Positions 53,413 through 64,000 of a stretch of DNA of 64,000 nucleotides are shown here, in pieces; the stretch's first letter is position 1; each line of letters begins with the position of its first letter. The notes under the pieces were generated by a model. It was not told the DNA's origin. It made no database searches and saw only the letters and a program-made list of their open reading frames with translations. The stretch spans positions 3,410,001 to 3,474,000 of the forward strand of contig NC_063014.1 of NCBI RefSeq assembly GCF_020509005.1, in the 5' to 3' direction. The translations under genes were made by a program, and so were the position numbers. The DNA is from Fulvia fulva (Eukaryota > Ascomycota > Dothideomycetes > Mycosphaerellales > Mycosphaerellaceae).

Positions 53413-55132
53413 TATTATATAGATAGATAGATAGATATTTTATTAAGCTGTTATAGTACTCTTTAGCCTATATAGCTATACTATCTTGTTTTCGTATATA
53501 TAGAGGGGAAACCGTATTAGTAAAAACCCCTCCTCCTTCTAGCCTATCTTTTCCCCCTCGTTATCGTCTTAGATTTCCCTTATTAAGGGTACGCTAGTAT
53601 TATAGGCCTACCCTAATAACTACCCTATCTATAACCCCTCTAGCTTCCGCCTCTTATCTATCTACTCCTCCGTCTTGCTAGCTAGGCTAAACTACTAGAG
53701 GTATCCCTACTATAGTATCTACCGAGAGATTCGGCGAATGTTATCTTTGTCCCTAATAATCAACTTATAGTCTCTCCTCTCCGCTTAGTACCTCTAATTT
53801 CCCCTACTTTTCGCCTACTACGGGTATTGTAGTAGTATATATTCTAGGTTTTACGATAGGTAGCTATACTAGTAGGCTAGGCTTTAGATGTCTAGTACGC
53901 GTCTCCTAAATAGGTAGGCCCTTAATCTAATATATTCGGACCTGATTTGGATCGCTCTACTTACTTCGGCCCTTATTAGGTCCCTATATAGCTAGTAATT
54001 ATGTCTCTAGAAGGCTCGAAGTACTGTCGGGCCTATTATCTTAGGGGGCTTCCTTTTCTAGTCCTACTCCTATAGGTAGCTCGCTATCTATTCCGCTAGA
54101 CTTTAGGTCTTAGCCTTACTCCCGCCGGCCTAGCGAGCCCTACGCTCGTCCTCTTTTCGTACTAGCTATTCGGTACTTATCTATACGGCCGTAAAGGTAG
54201 TAAGGTTATCCTCTTTTTAGCTTGTCCTATATCCGGCCCCTCTCCGGTAGCGGCTTTCTATCTTATTCTTTACCTCCTAGATCGTAGTTTGTACTAGGTA
54301 ATCTATCGTCTTTACCGTATAATAAAATCTTATTCCCCGGATATATTAGCCGATTAGTAGTATTCCCGTCTCTATTTCTACCGTACTTATTAACGTTATC
54401 TTATATACCCCTAGTATTCTACGTAGGTTACCTACCTATGTTCTATTTAGGGGTTACTCTATCCGTTTCGGGATCGGCTTACCTACGCCTCCTATACCCT
54501 AAATCTATATCCCGTATAATATAGCTAGTTTAATAATCGCCTTATATATTACTCTTGCCTTATCGAATATTACTCTCTATATAGACACCGTAAGCCTCTT
54601 TATCGAGGCTTTATTAACTTACGCTCGACTCTAGGCTTTCTTAATCTATATGGTCTAGCTTAGCTTCGGGTCGAGCTAGATCCCTAATACTCGTAGTTCC
54701 GCTAATAGTATCACGGCGGCACTTAGGGTAGTCTATTATCTAAAGTGAGCCTAGATAAGGCTCCGCTAGTATAAAGCTTACGAGCTTTACGACCTCGTCT
54801 TTTGCCTATTTAGGTAAGCCGGTAGCGCGGGTCTAAGCGGGCCGCTTACGTAGCCGTAACAAATAGCTTAGTCTTATAGCCTTAGATTCTTACCGCCGCC
54901 TTTATATTATAGTCTGTTCTCGCTTTACTAAAGTATATAAGCTAGTACTTTTTAGGGGCGAACCGGGTACTATACTTCTTTACCTACTCCTCGTATTTTT
55001 TATACCTATCTTTAAGGAGGCGATAGTTCTCCTCTATTAAGTCTAACTAGGCTAGAATGTTTATATCGTCTACGAATCCCGATACTAAGATTTACGGAGA
55101 GGTAAGTAGGGGGATCAGATTAGACATAAATA
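53413..55132 (-). mobile_element. Old RIP-mutated LINE, 3' part
   Basis: Minus-strand LINE whose 3' end is the (GATA)n run at about 53,421-53,437, next to the Fot1 element. It matches the C-terminal half of ORF2 of the fresher LINE, up to the reverse-transcriptase FVDD site at about 55,065-55,085. At 55,123-55,132 the sequence GACATAAATA is followed by the inserted LINE; the old element resumes at 59,766. RIP has removed most CA/TG. Confidence 0.85.
55123..55132. repeat. Target-site duplication of the fresh LINE insertion, left
   Basis: GACATAAATA here and at 59,766-59,775. Removing the DNA between them rejoins the old LINE with no gap when aligned to the fresh LINE. Confidence 0.8.
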
Positions 55133-58100
55133 GATAGATAGATAGATGATTCATTTACCCGTTGTGGTGCCCTCCGGCCCATGCGGGTTTATGTCTATAT
55201 ATGTTACTGCATAAGGTAGGAAACCTATTCCTAGGTAAAAACCTCCTCTCCTTCTCTAATAGCTTCCTTGCCATGAGTTCTCAGTTTTCCTTCCATTAGG
55301 GTGCACTAGTGTCATGGTGGTTAGCCTCTGACTACCTTGTCTGCAACCCTAGAGTTGTCCCCCTCTTCCTGCTCTCCTCCTCCTTCTTTCTCTCCTCAAT
55401 CCATCTCTCTGTTTCCCTAGTAAGAGAGAACTGCTCCAAAAATCCTTGGTGGATGATCCACCTTGTAATTCTCTGGAGGTCTCCCTTATTGCTGATCATG
55501 GCTTGGAAGTTTCTGTTCCTTGCCCTTGCCCTCCATTCACCTCTCCCTGTACTCCATTCTTTGCAAACCAGAAGTCTATGTTCGACATTCTGGGACAGGT
55601 AGCCGCATGGGCAACTCTTGTCTTCGATACCTGGGACTTTTCTCTGATGCAGGTATGCCCTGACTCCGATGTGTTCAGAGCGGATTTGTATTGCTATGCT
55701 TGCTTCTGACCTGGTCAGGTCTGAGTACAGTAGGTAGTTGTGGCTACCAAACTGTTGGAGTGCCTTTGGGGTTCCTGGCCTCTGTGGGGTTCTTGTCCAT
55801 TCAGTCTTCCAGAGGAGTCCTGCCATCCTTTCAGCTAGAGACTGTTGCTTCTTCCCTTGGCTGGCTGCTGATCCTCTCCCTTGAGCCCTTCTGTCCTGTT
55901 CCTGCTGGGCTAGGTGCAGCTGTTCTGTTAGTTCTTTGAACTTCTGCAGGTCCTGCTGCTTCTGTGGGGCTGGATTGGGTCTTGCTTGTCTGTGCCTTCT
56001 TGTGCACTGGCTCCTGATTTTGTTGACTGCCTTCTGGATTACTAGCTGGGCTGGGTATGCAGACGTCTTTCCTGCATACTGGTATCTCAACCCTTGAAGG
56101 TAGAGCTTGGCTGGTGGGGAGCCAGACTCCATTTCGACCACCCTTGTTGGAGTTGACTTGTATGCTCCAAGCACCTTTTTCAGACAGGAGGCTTGGGCTC
56201 TGCTGATGGGATCTGCAATTCTCTTTGGGATCTTGTCTTGGGCTGACCAGATCTGGGCTCCATATAGCATGGCTGGCTTCACAATGGCCTTGTACATAAC
56301 CTTTGCTTTCGCAAATGTGGCTCCCCATGTGGAGGCTGTAAGCCTGTCAATTGATTGCCTGTTGTTGTCTGCTCTTGCCTGTGCTTTCTTGACCTGTGGT
56401 CCCCAGCTGAGCTTTGGATCCATCCATATTCCTAGCACCCTTAATTCACTTGAGGGTTCTGTTGTGTGTCCCTGAATAGTGATTGGGGCTTGCATATTGT
56501 GTCTGTTTCTGGCTCTACTGAAGTGGATGAGTTGATACTTCTCTGGGGCAAATCTGGCTCCATGTTTCCTGGCCTATTCCTCACATTCCTTGTGTTTCTT
56601 CTGCAAGATTCTGCAGTTCTCTTCTGTGCTGTCTGACCAGGCTAGGATGTTTGTGTCATCTACAAACCCTGAGGCTGATGTGTTTCTGGAGTTTAGCTTT
56701 GCTGGCAGGTCTGCCATAAAGAGGAGAAACAGGATTGGAGACATTGTTGATCCCTGTGGGATTCCTGTCTCTGTAGGCATGCTGTCAGATTTGTATCTGC
56801 CCAGTCTTAGTCTTGTGGTTCTGCCTCTGAGGAAGGACTGGATAAACTGGACTGTCCAGTTAGGGATAGCCTTCTGTTTCAGGATGTGGATTAGCCTCTG
56901 GTGTGAGACATTGTCAAAGGCTCCTGATATGTCTAGTGAGAGGAGTGTGGCTGCTTTGTTGTTCCCAAAGTGCCATAGGGTCTTGATCTGCTCTGTGATA
57001 AGTTCCACAGCTGTTAGTGTTGATCTTTGTTTCCTGCCTCCCATCTGTTCTTCAGGAAGGATTCCATGTTCTTCAGCTAGGTTTGTCAGCCTTTCTGCTA
57101 TGATCTTTTCCAGGAGTTTGCCGAGTGTGTTGAGCAAGGCAATAGGTCTGTATGCCTTTAGCTTTGTGTAGTCCTCTTTCTGTGGTTTTCTCAAGACCAC
57201 AGTCAGTGACTCCTTGAAGTGTTTAGGGCAGTGTCCTTGGGCCATGCACTGTGAAAAGATGTTTGACAGTGCAGGGGAGATCTGGTCCTTGCATGTCTTA
57301 ATGAACAAGTTTGGAATCCCATCTGGTCCTGGGGCCTTGTTTCCTGAGAGTGTCTTAATGATGCTCTTGATCTCTCCCTCTCCCACTGTGCAGGATTGCT
57401 CTAGTGGTGTTGGATACACACTGCCCTCCAGATCCTGCAGGTCAGCTTCTACCTGTGTGCCAAAGAAATGTTTCCCCAATGCCTGTGCCTTTCCTGGGAG
57501 AGTGTGTTGGATTACTCCTTCCTGGTCTTCAATGTTTGGAAACTGGGGCAGCATGTTTCTGTCCTGTGTGGGTTGTCTTGCCCACTTTGCTAGTTTCCAC
57601 ATCTTCTCAGGATTCTGGGTAATGGATCCAACTGTTGACCTCCACTCCAGCATCTTGTCCCTCTTGATCTGGGCCTTCTTGTCTCTGGTTGCCTGGTTGT
57701 ATCTGTCCCATGCTTCCTGGGAGTGGCTCTGGGTAAGGGCTCTCCTGGCCTGCCTGGCTGCCTTGACCTTCTCTGAGCATTCCTTTGTCCAGAATGGCTT
57801 CTGGTACAGTGACTGTTTCTTTTCTCTAGTGTGGGCTGCCGCAGTTTCCTGCATTGTTCTAACCAGTTCTGCCACTGCTTGGTCTATGTCTAAGGCTGTT
57901 TCCAGTCTCCTGGTCTCTAGTCCAGCTAGCTTCTGTTCCAGGTCTTGTCTGATCTGTTCCCAGTTGGCTGCCTTCCAGGCCAGCTGAGGTTCTAGGTCTC
58001 CTTCCTGCTGTGTCTGTGTTTCAAACTCCACCTGAATTGGGAGGTGATCTGATGAGGACTCCAAGTCCTGGTTAACCCAGCATCTGGTGACCTTCTGCTG

Positions 58101-58697
58101 CAGGTCATGTGATGCAAAGCACAGGTCAATGGTGCTTGAGCTTGCTCTCTGTGACCAGGTAGTTAGGCCCTTTGGGGTAACTAGGTGCATGTTGTTGCTT
58201 TGGGTAGTGGAGAGGAGTCTGTTAGCTAGGAAGTGATGGGCAGGTGCAAAGTCTGATCCCCATGTAGGATGGTGCAAGTTGAAGTCTCCCAGCACGATGT
58301 GTTGGGAGTCACTCTGCAGGATGTCTGGCAGCTGTTGTAGTGTGCCCAGCTGGGTGCTGCTTCTGGAGCTGGGGGGTGGGTTGTATACACTGTGGATGTG
58401 GATGCTGCCTTGGTTGGTGTTGAGTCTGACTGAGGTGATGTCTCCCCCTTCCTGTTGGATTTGTTCCCAGCTGTCTGTTGCCATCTCTTTGCTGATGTAC
58501 ATGCATGTTCTAGGGGTGCCTTGTTTGGCTAGGAGTGTGTGATACCTTGGGTCGTTAGCAGTAGATGGTCTGTTAGATTTGCTGTTGATCCAAGGTTCCT
58601 GGACTGCAATAACTAGGTGTTTCTTTGGGTCCAGTGCTTGGAGAAAGCTTCTCTGGACCTTGTGCTGGCTTTTGTTGACGTTGTACTGGCAAGGAAG
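55133..58697 (-). mobile_element. Fresh Tad-like LINE with almost intact ORF2
   Basis: Minus strand; 3' end is a (GATA)n tail at 55,133-55,148. ORF2 is open from about 58,697 to 55,332 except one TAG. It has an endonuclease (QYNVNKS, VQEPW, VLGDFNLHHP, SSDHLP), a reverse transcriptase (AYRPIALLN, LSLDISGAFDN, GIPQGSTMSP, GFVDDTNIL) and a C-terminal Cys-His motif (CPCGYLSQNVEHRLLVC). No RNase H domain was recognised. The TAG at about 56,574 lies in CEE-stop-ARKHGARFAPEKYQ where Trp is expected. TGG-to-TAG here is C-to-T at CpA on the plus strand. No ATG starts the N-terminus and no ORF1 was found. Composition is CA/TG-rich and nearly free of CpG, unlike all its neighbours. Confidence 0.92.
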
Positions 58698-59765
58698 GAA
58701 TCGTATTTAGCAAGCTAGCTACGAGATAAGATGACAAGTCTTAACCGCGCTTTCCCACTCATCTAGCACCACCGTGTAGCCTCGTTTCGAGAGGTTAGCC
58801 CGGAGCAAAAGCTTCCCTCTACGCCCTCCCTCCCTGTTTGCTCCTTAAGCCAATATCCACCTCCATAGGCCTAAGCCCTTTAGTGCTCTCTATTGACCGA
58901 CATGCGCATCCGTCCTCTCGGGCTGTACAGACAGTGTCAGCCGTCGCTGCCAGTGTACACCACGCCCCAGGTTTTGACGCCCTTCGCGTTACCGCAGCCT
59001 ATCTCTAGAAAGCGGCCGTCCATGCCTCGCAGGTTTGCTCGGGGCACACACCACGCCGGGCAGCGTACTCCTTGCGTTTCCACCTACTAACCAATATAAA
59101 GTTCCTTATCACCCTGCCCTCGATCCTCCCCGATCACAGAACTAATCCACTTGCATTGTACGTCTTTTCCCGTCCTAACAGCCGTCTTTTCCTTGCTCAG
59201 GCTATCGTCTTTTCCTCGTCGCAATCTACTATGTCAGACTAGGTGCGTTGTATAGCGGGACAGGCAGTGCCTTAGGCAAAACCCTCGTTCCTATACCGGG
59301 TGTTCAATAGGCCCTTATAGGCTTCGTCGCGTGTCTACCTACCCACCGTATTGCCCGCTAGCAAACACCAGATTGTTTCGTAGTCCGCTCGACGCCGTTG
59401 TATAGTCCGCTCAGTTGTTGTTCTGTAGTCCGCTCGTCTAATGTTCGTCGCTTAGCCCGCTCGGTTTGCGGTCTCCGGAGGTAAAATTCTGTACTTATAC
59501 TAGAGGTGTCCTGTCGAGCGTATAGGCCACGGTTCCGCGCCCTTCTTATACGTAGAAAGAAGAGGGACTCGCTCCCGACACGAGTACACGCTCGTCGGAT
59601 AGTTTTCATACCCGTTTTACTAGTAGTCCTCTGTTCGCCGCGGCTTCGCCTACGTTACGCGCCCGTCGCGCCCACGACGCTCTAGCGTGAGAATACTTGG
59701 CTCTCTCGTAGCTAGACGAGAGGTTCGTAGCCGACACTACGTATAGGTGATTCTCGTCGTCGACC
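58698..59765. other. Unidentified 5' part of the inserted unit
   Basis: Lies between the LINE ORF2 and the right target-site duplication, so it came in with, or into, the inserted unit. It is CpG-rich, in sharp contrast to the ORF2. A TATA-like AATATAAAG at 59,092 is followed by three CGTCTTTTCC motifs (from about 59,160 to 59,215) and an ATG at 59,231 with an immediate TAG three codons on. No ORF1-like protein or known element was recognised. Confidence 0.45.
59381..59462. repeat. Four spaced TAGTCCGCTC motifs
   Basis: TAGTCCGCTC at 59,381, 59,403 and 59,426 and TAGCCCGCTC at 59,453, spaced 22, 23 and 27 bp. The last one, extended to TAGCCCGCTCGGT, matches the core of the Fot1/Pogo inverted repeat at 53,343-53,410. 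Confidence 0.8.
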
Positions 59766-62568
59766 GACATAAATATTAGAAATAGAATAGGGGAGAGAGT
59801 AGATCCCTAAGGTATTCTAGCCTCTACCTTTACCGGGTCGGACGTATACCTCTCTAGGACTAGGTATGTCGTCCGTTCCTAGAGGAAGGAGTAGACGAAC
59901 TTCGTTACCTACTAGGGGATACCTTTCTATTATAGGATATATATTAGCCTTTAGTATAAGACATTATCGAAGGCTCCTAGCCTTTCTGTTATAGGATATA
60001 TATTAGCCTTTAGTATAAGACGTTATCGAAGGCTCCTACGATATCGAGGGATAGTAAGGACGCCGCTCGGTTCCTACCGTAGTACTAGAGGGTCTGGATT
60101 TGCTCCGTAATTAGCTCTATTACTATTAGTATCGATCGCTAGCTTCTTCCCCCTATCTATATTACTAGGAGTACGTAGTTGTCCTCGGCTAGCTACGTAA
60201 GTCTCTAGGCTACTATCTTCTCTAGGACCTTCTCTATCGTGTTTAGAAGTACGATTAGCCTATACGATTTAAGCTAAGTATAGTCCTCCTTCTATAGCTT
60301 ACGTAGTACTACTATTATAGACTCTCTATACGGCTTTAGGTAATATCCTAGCCGTAGGTACGCGGTAAATAGATTTATAAGGCACGGCGCGATCTGTTCT
60401 CTATACTCTTTTAGTAGTATATTTAGTATCCTATCTAGGCCTAGAGCTTTTCGTCCTTCTAGCTTACTTATAACTCCTATTACTATATTAGAGCTAACCG
60501 CCTAATCTATGTCTAGGGGTTCCGGGTATATACTCGGGTCGATATCCGTAAGGTCTACCTCTACTTACGTCGAAAAGAAATAGTCGGCTAATGCTTTTAC
60601 CTTACCCTAGGGCGTAGTCTAGGCAATCCCTTCGCGGTCTACGATTAGAGGGAAGTAAGGGGTTCGTTACTCTTTAGATAGTCGTGCCTATTTAGCTAGT
60701 CTCTATATCTATTCCGGGTTTTCTATAACGAGCCCGATTATTGCTCTCTAGTCCTATAGCTTATCGCGTCTTATCTATACCTTCTTCTCTTATATCGCGC
60801 GATAGTATTGCTTCTACGTCTCTTAGGTATACTCTTTTGTCTACTATCGCCTTACCCTTCTAGCCTCCTTTACCTTCGTAGAGTATTTAGGGGTCTAGAA
60901 GGCCTTCTACTACGTTAAGGGCCGGAGTAACGGCGTATATTATTCCGCTACTTGCTACATAACCGAGGTAATCTGTTCCGCTACTTAATCTAGCTAAGCT
61001 ATCGTCTCGAGTTCCCTATACTACCGTAGGTTCGCTATTAAGAAGTCTCTTATATCGTCCTAGCGTACCTTCTTCTAGTTACGGCGTAGTTCGCTTACTA
61101 GCTTCTCTATCGCCTTTACCCCTAGCGTCGTTTAAATAGGGATATAGTCTAAGGAGGCCTCTAGCGCGTAGTTCGGTCGGTATTAGACTAGTCTCTATTT
61201 AAGTTCTCGTAATAGAAAGTATAGGTCGATTATACTTATACTTATATAGGCCTTCTACGTCTCTATTCCCTTTAGTATTACTAAGGCCATTCCGTAGCGT
61301 ACGGTTATATCTAGTAGCTTCCCCCCTAGAAACGCGTACGGGGGAGTGAAGTCGAGTCCCTACTATAGGTAATAGAGGTTAAAGTCGCCGAGGAGTACTT
61401 ACTTTACGTCTTAGCTTAGGGTCCGCTCTAGGTAGGCGAGGGTTCCTAGTTCCCTACTCGTTCGACTCTACGGTAGCGGATTATAGACATTATAGATCTA
61501 GATAGAGCCTTAGGTCGTATCGATCTAGATTAATGTTATATCTCCTAGGTTACCCTACTACGATAGTATAACCTTCTACGACTTAAGGTCTATAGTCTTA
61601 CTTACGTATATATATATCCTCGGGATAACGCCTCGTTCGCCTAGGATTATAGTATAGTATCTCCGGTTATTATAAGTAGCTAGGAGTCCTACGTAGGGGT
61701 TAATTAATAGTTCCTATACCGTAATAACGTAATACCGTAGCGGGTCTAGCTCTTATAGGAAGTAGCGCTAGACTTTGTCCCTACTTTTATTTACGTTATA
61801 CTATACGATAGTAATGTCGTCGTATAGTATTATTCGTTATCCGTAAGGTCTATTTCCGTACTAACCTACTATATCTCCTAAGCCTATATCCCGCTATCCG
61901 GCTAGCCCTAGGACCGCTAGGGCGCCCTAAAGATTTGTATTTAGCCTAGTTCGTTAGTAGCCCGGTTAAGGTGTCTAGGCCTACCGGGAGGTAGATACGT
62001 TTAAGGTTAGGTTCCCTTATTTAACTCTTCTACCCTCTTCCTCTTACTCGCCTCGAAGTCTTTAAATACGGTATATCCCTCCTACTATTATTAGGGGTAC
62101 CTAGCTAGTATAGAGATTCTTACTTATCTCGCTCGTTCTTATACTACTATTCTAGCTAGGTATTAGTTCGAATATACTAGGTGCCTTCTACTATAGTATA
62201 TATACCTACTCTCCTTTTTTAGGCATTCCCTTCCCTAGTATAGGCCTATATAGCAAGGGTACCTTAGGGTCTTCTACCTATATTTTAGGGCTATATAACC
62301 GTACTATTAGTTCTAGAAGTATTATAGTACCCTATAGCTACTCTAATAGATCTCCGTATCTCTTCTCTCGTAGTTCTAGAATAGCCTATTATCTAGTATC
62401 TAGTTAGCTTATTCCGCTATCTCTACCTAGATAATAAGCGATAAATACGTCTTCTCTTAGTCTACTATCTTATATAACTATACCGATATAGTCGAAAGCT
62501 CTTATTAAGGCTATTCTAACGATATAAAAAGTAGGCCACTGCCCCTAGAATTGAGGGAGCTCTACCTT
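59766..62568 (-). mobile_element. Old RIP-mutated LINE, 5' part
   Basis: Continuation of the minus-strand LINE split at 55,132: reverse transcriptase (59,766-60,700), endonuclease (about 60,900-61,800) and ORF1 end with a degraded cysteine knuckle near 62,215-62,310. It matches 1-2,640 over the endonuclease and ORF1. No ORF survives. It includes a 59-bp tandem duplication at 59,922-60,039. At its right end it abuts the plus-strand LINE starting near 62,569. Confidence 0.8.
59922..60039. repeat. 59-bp tandem duplication within the old LINE
   Basis: Units 59,922-59,980 and 59,981-60,039 differ at three positions: TA versus TG near unit base 8, CA versus CG near unit base 42, and the last base. 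The duplication must be younger than the element and lies in the reverse-transcriptase region. Confidence 0.9.
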
Positions 62569-64000
62569 ATTCAATCTAGATAGCTTAAAGTTCTCTTCAC
62601 CCTATTTCTTTAGCTCTAAACGCCGCGGAGGTACCTAGCTACATTAGGTAACTCCTAGGTAATAGTAGCCTAGGCTACGGTACTAACGGCGCCTACGGCT
62701 CTATAGGCGAAGCTCCCCTAAGACAACTAGTAGTAACTTATAGAGGACGTAGAAAGTATAGAAAGTAATAATCAGCTCCTATACCGGTCTCTATAGGTAA
62801 TAATCACTTAGCTACGTACGGCGCTTATACTATCGTATTACCGAGGGCAATAAGAAATAAGGACGACGTCCTAGGCGATTAATAAGGCCACCCGGAATTA
62901 ACACCCCTATAGCTAGGCATCGGTCGCGGCATCGATACTAGGCCCCCGCCTAACGTACGATATAGTTACGATCCGTATTATAGCAAAGGAAGACTAGGCC
63001 GAAGTTACGAAGCTATCGAATAAGGAGCTCGCCTAACGAATTAACTAACTAGGGGTAGTCGTAGTGAACTAACAGTCTAACGGTACTCTATAGATCTATA
63101 CTAGCTCTACTACTACTAGGAGGCACCTAGAGGCATAGCTATAGTAGGCATCTAAGGTTACGGCATTAGCGAAGGTCTTAACGAAACAATTCACGATCCT
63201 AGTCTACGACATACCTAAGGAGTTTGACCTAACTAACTAGGGTCACCTACGCGCTCTCTAAGAGGACAACCCGGTCACTCTTAACTCTCTAATCTAGAAG
63301 GCGACTTGGCTCTATAGGAAATAGCTAGAAGGCAAGAAGGCCTCGGCGCTAATAGTATAGCTATAAGACGCGAAAGCGGCGGATCTAGCGATAGAACAAG
63401 GCCTAGTCTAGTAATATAGCCTCAAGATAGTAGAAAAGCACTCCTCATCCTTTCGTGTCCTCTAATACTTCAAATACTAACAGTATAGACACCAAACCTA
63501 CACGTGTACAAATAAGTAGGCCTGCTCGAACTGTATAGGAGACTATATATCTAGGGACTATATATCGACTACGAGACGGTACGCGAACTGTCCGGGGTAC
63601 TACCTACAGTATAGTACGGAATGCCTATAGCGGAAACTAGCGAAAAACAAGGCAATCACAAACAGAACCGTCGCCCTAAGATTCTACGGCGACCGTAAGG
63701 CTAGCCTACACCGGAACTAACTAGCGGCGGTCGGGTATAAGCGCCCTAGGGCCGAGAACGATATAAAGGATACGTAACCTAGGGCGTACGGGAGGCCACG
63801 TGCTCTACTAGCTACGGCGAGGGAATCTAACTAGGCCCGGCTCCCCTTTAGTATATAGCCGATAGGCGTAGACTAGGACGTATAGGGTAGTAGGATATAG
63901 GACGATATAGAGGAAATGATTGTCGATACCGATAACTAGCCTCGATACGCTTAGTATTATCTAGTATAACGTCAACTATAGTAAGGATATAGTCTAGAAC
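62569..64000 (+). mobile_element. Second copy of the plus-strand LINE, cut by window end
   Basis: Starts ATTCAATCTAGA and runs in parallel with 7,102-8,538 with only scattered transitions to the end of the window. It covers the 5' region and ORF1. It carries nearly the same set of TAG codons as the first copy. Its right part lies outside the window. Confidence 0.88.

Noticed and set aside
55309..57987. Plus-strand ORFs (for example 57,214-57,987) over the fresh LINE.
   Set aside because: They are antisense to ORF2, whose reverse-transcriptase and endonuclease motifs are clear.
59381..59462. Spaced short repeats resembling a CRISPR array.
   Set aside because: Only four 10-bp units with very short, uneven spacers in a fungal genome; similarity to the transposon inverted repeat explains them better.

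Overview
The window looks like a chromosome segment of a filamentous ascomycete (Pezizomycotina, probably a dothideomycete). Genes carry short GT-AG introns of about 48-85 nt. They include typical fungal families (Zn2Cys6 factor, RlmA-type MADS box, HET domain, LaeA-like methyltransferase, chromodomain Ty3/gypsy, Tad-like LINEs, Fot1/Pogo). The repeats show the signature of repeat-induced point mutation (RIP): CpA and TpG are almost absent, TpA is in excess, and CAG/TGG codons have become TAG.

Layout. 1-15,207 is a nest of RIP-mutated retroelements: a minus-strand LINE remnant, the 3' end of a plus-strand Ty3/gypsy element with an LTR, and a minus-strand Ty3/gypsy element split by a nearly 4.9 kb plus-strand LINE that is flanked by a 14-bp target-site duplication. 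15,208-42,510 is a gene island with normal composition: a CTF1/Far-type transcription factor, a TenA-like gene with an internal stop, BRR2 helicase, a ChaC-type gamma-glutamylcyclotransferase, RlmA, three related genes with an F-box-like LPRELRD-IY motif, a Vps3844-type membrane protein, a probable mitochondrial membrane protein, a poorly resolved small gene, and dihydroorotate dehydrogenase. 43,256-50,846 is accessory and partly decayed: a broken HET-domain gene, a cystathionine gamma-synthase-like PLP enzyme, a frameshifted UbiA prenyltransferase and a LaeA-like methyltransferase with an internal stop.

50,850-64,000 is again transposon-rich. It holds a pair of short repeats near 51.1 and 51.9 kb and a 1.13 kb internally deleted Fot1/Pogo element with 68-bp inverted repeats. 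A RIP-mutated minus-strand LINE (53.4-55.1 kb plus 59.8-62.6 kb) is interrupted by a much fresher LINE. A second copy of the left-hand plus-strand LINE runs off the window end. The fresh LINE has almost no CpG and its ORF2 is open except for one TGG-to-TAG change of RIP type.

How the genes relate. Most of the island is housekeeping (splicing, pyrimidine synthesis, glutathione turnover, cell-wall signalling) with no operon-like logic. The three LPRELRD genes are a local tandem family. The CGS-like enzyme, UbiA protein and methyltransferase could be the remains of a small metabolite cluster, but this is inference. Exon structures were read by eye from splice signals and family conservation. No search was run.
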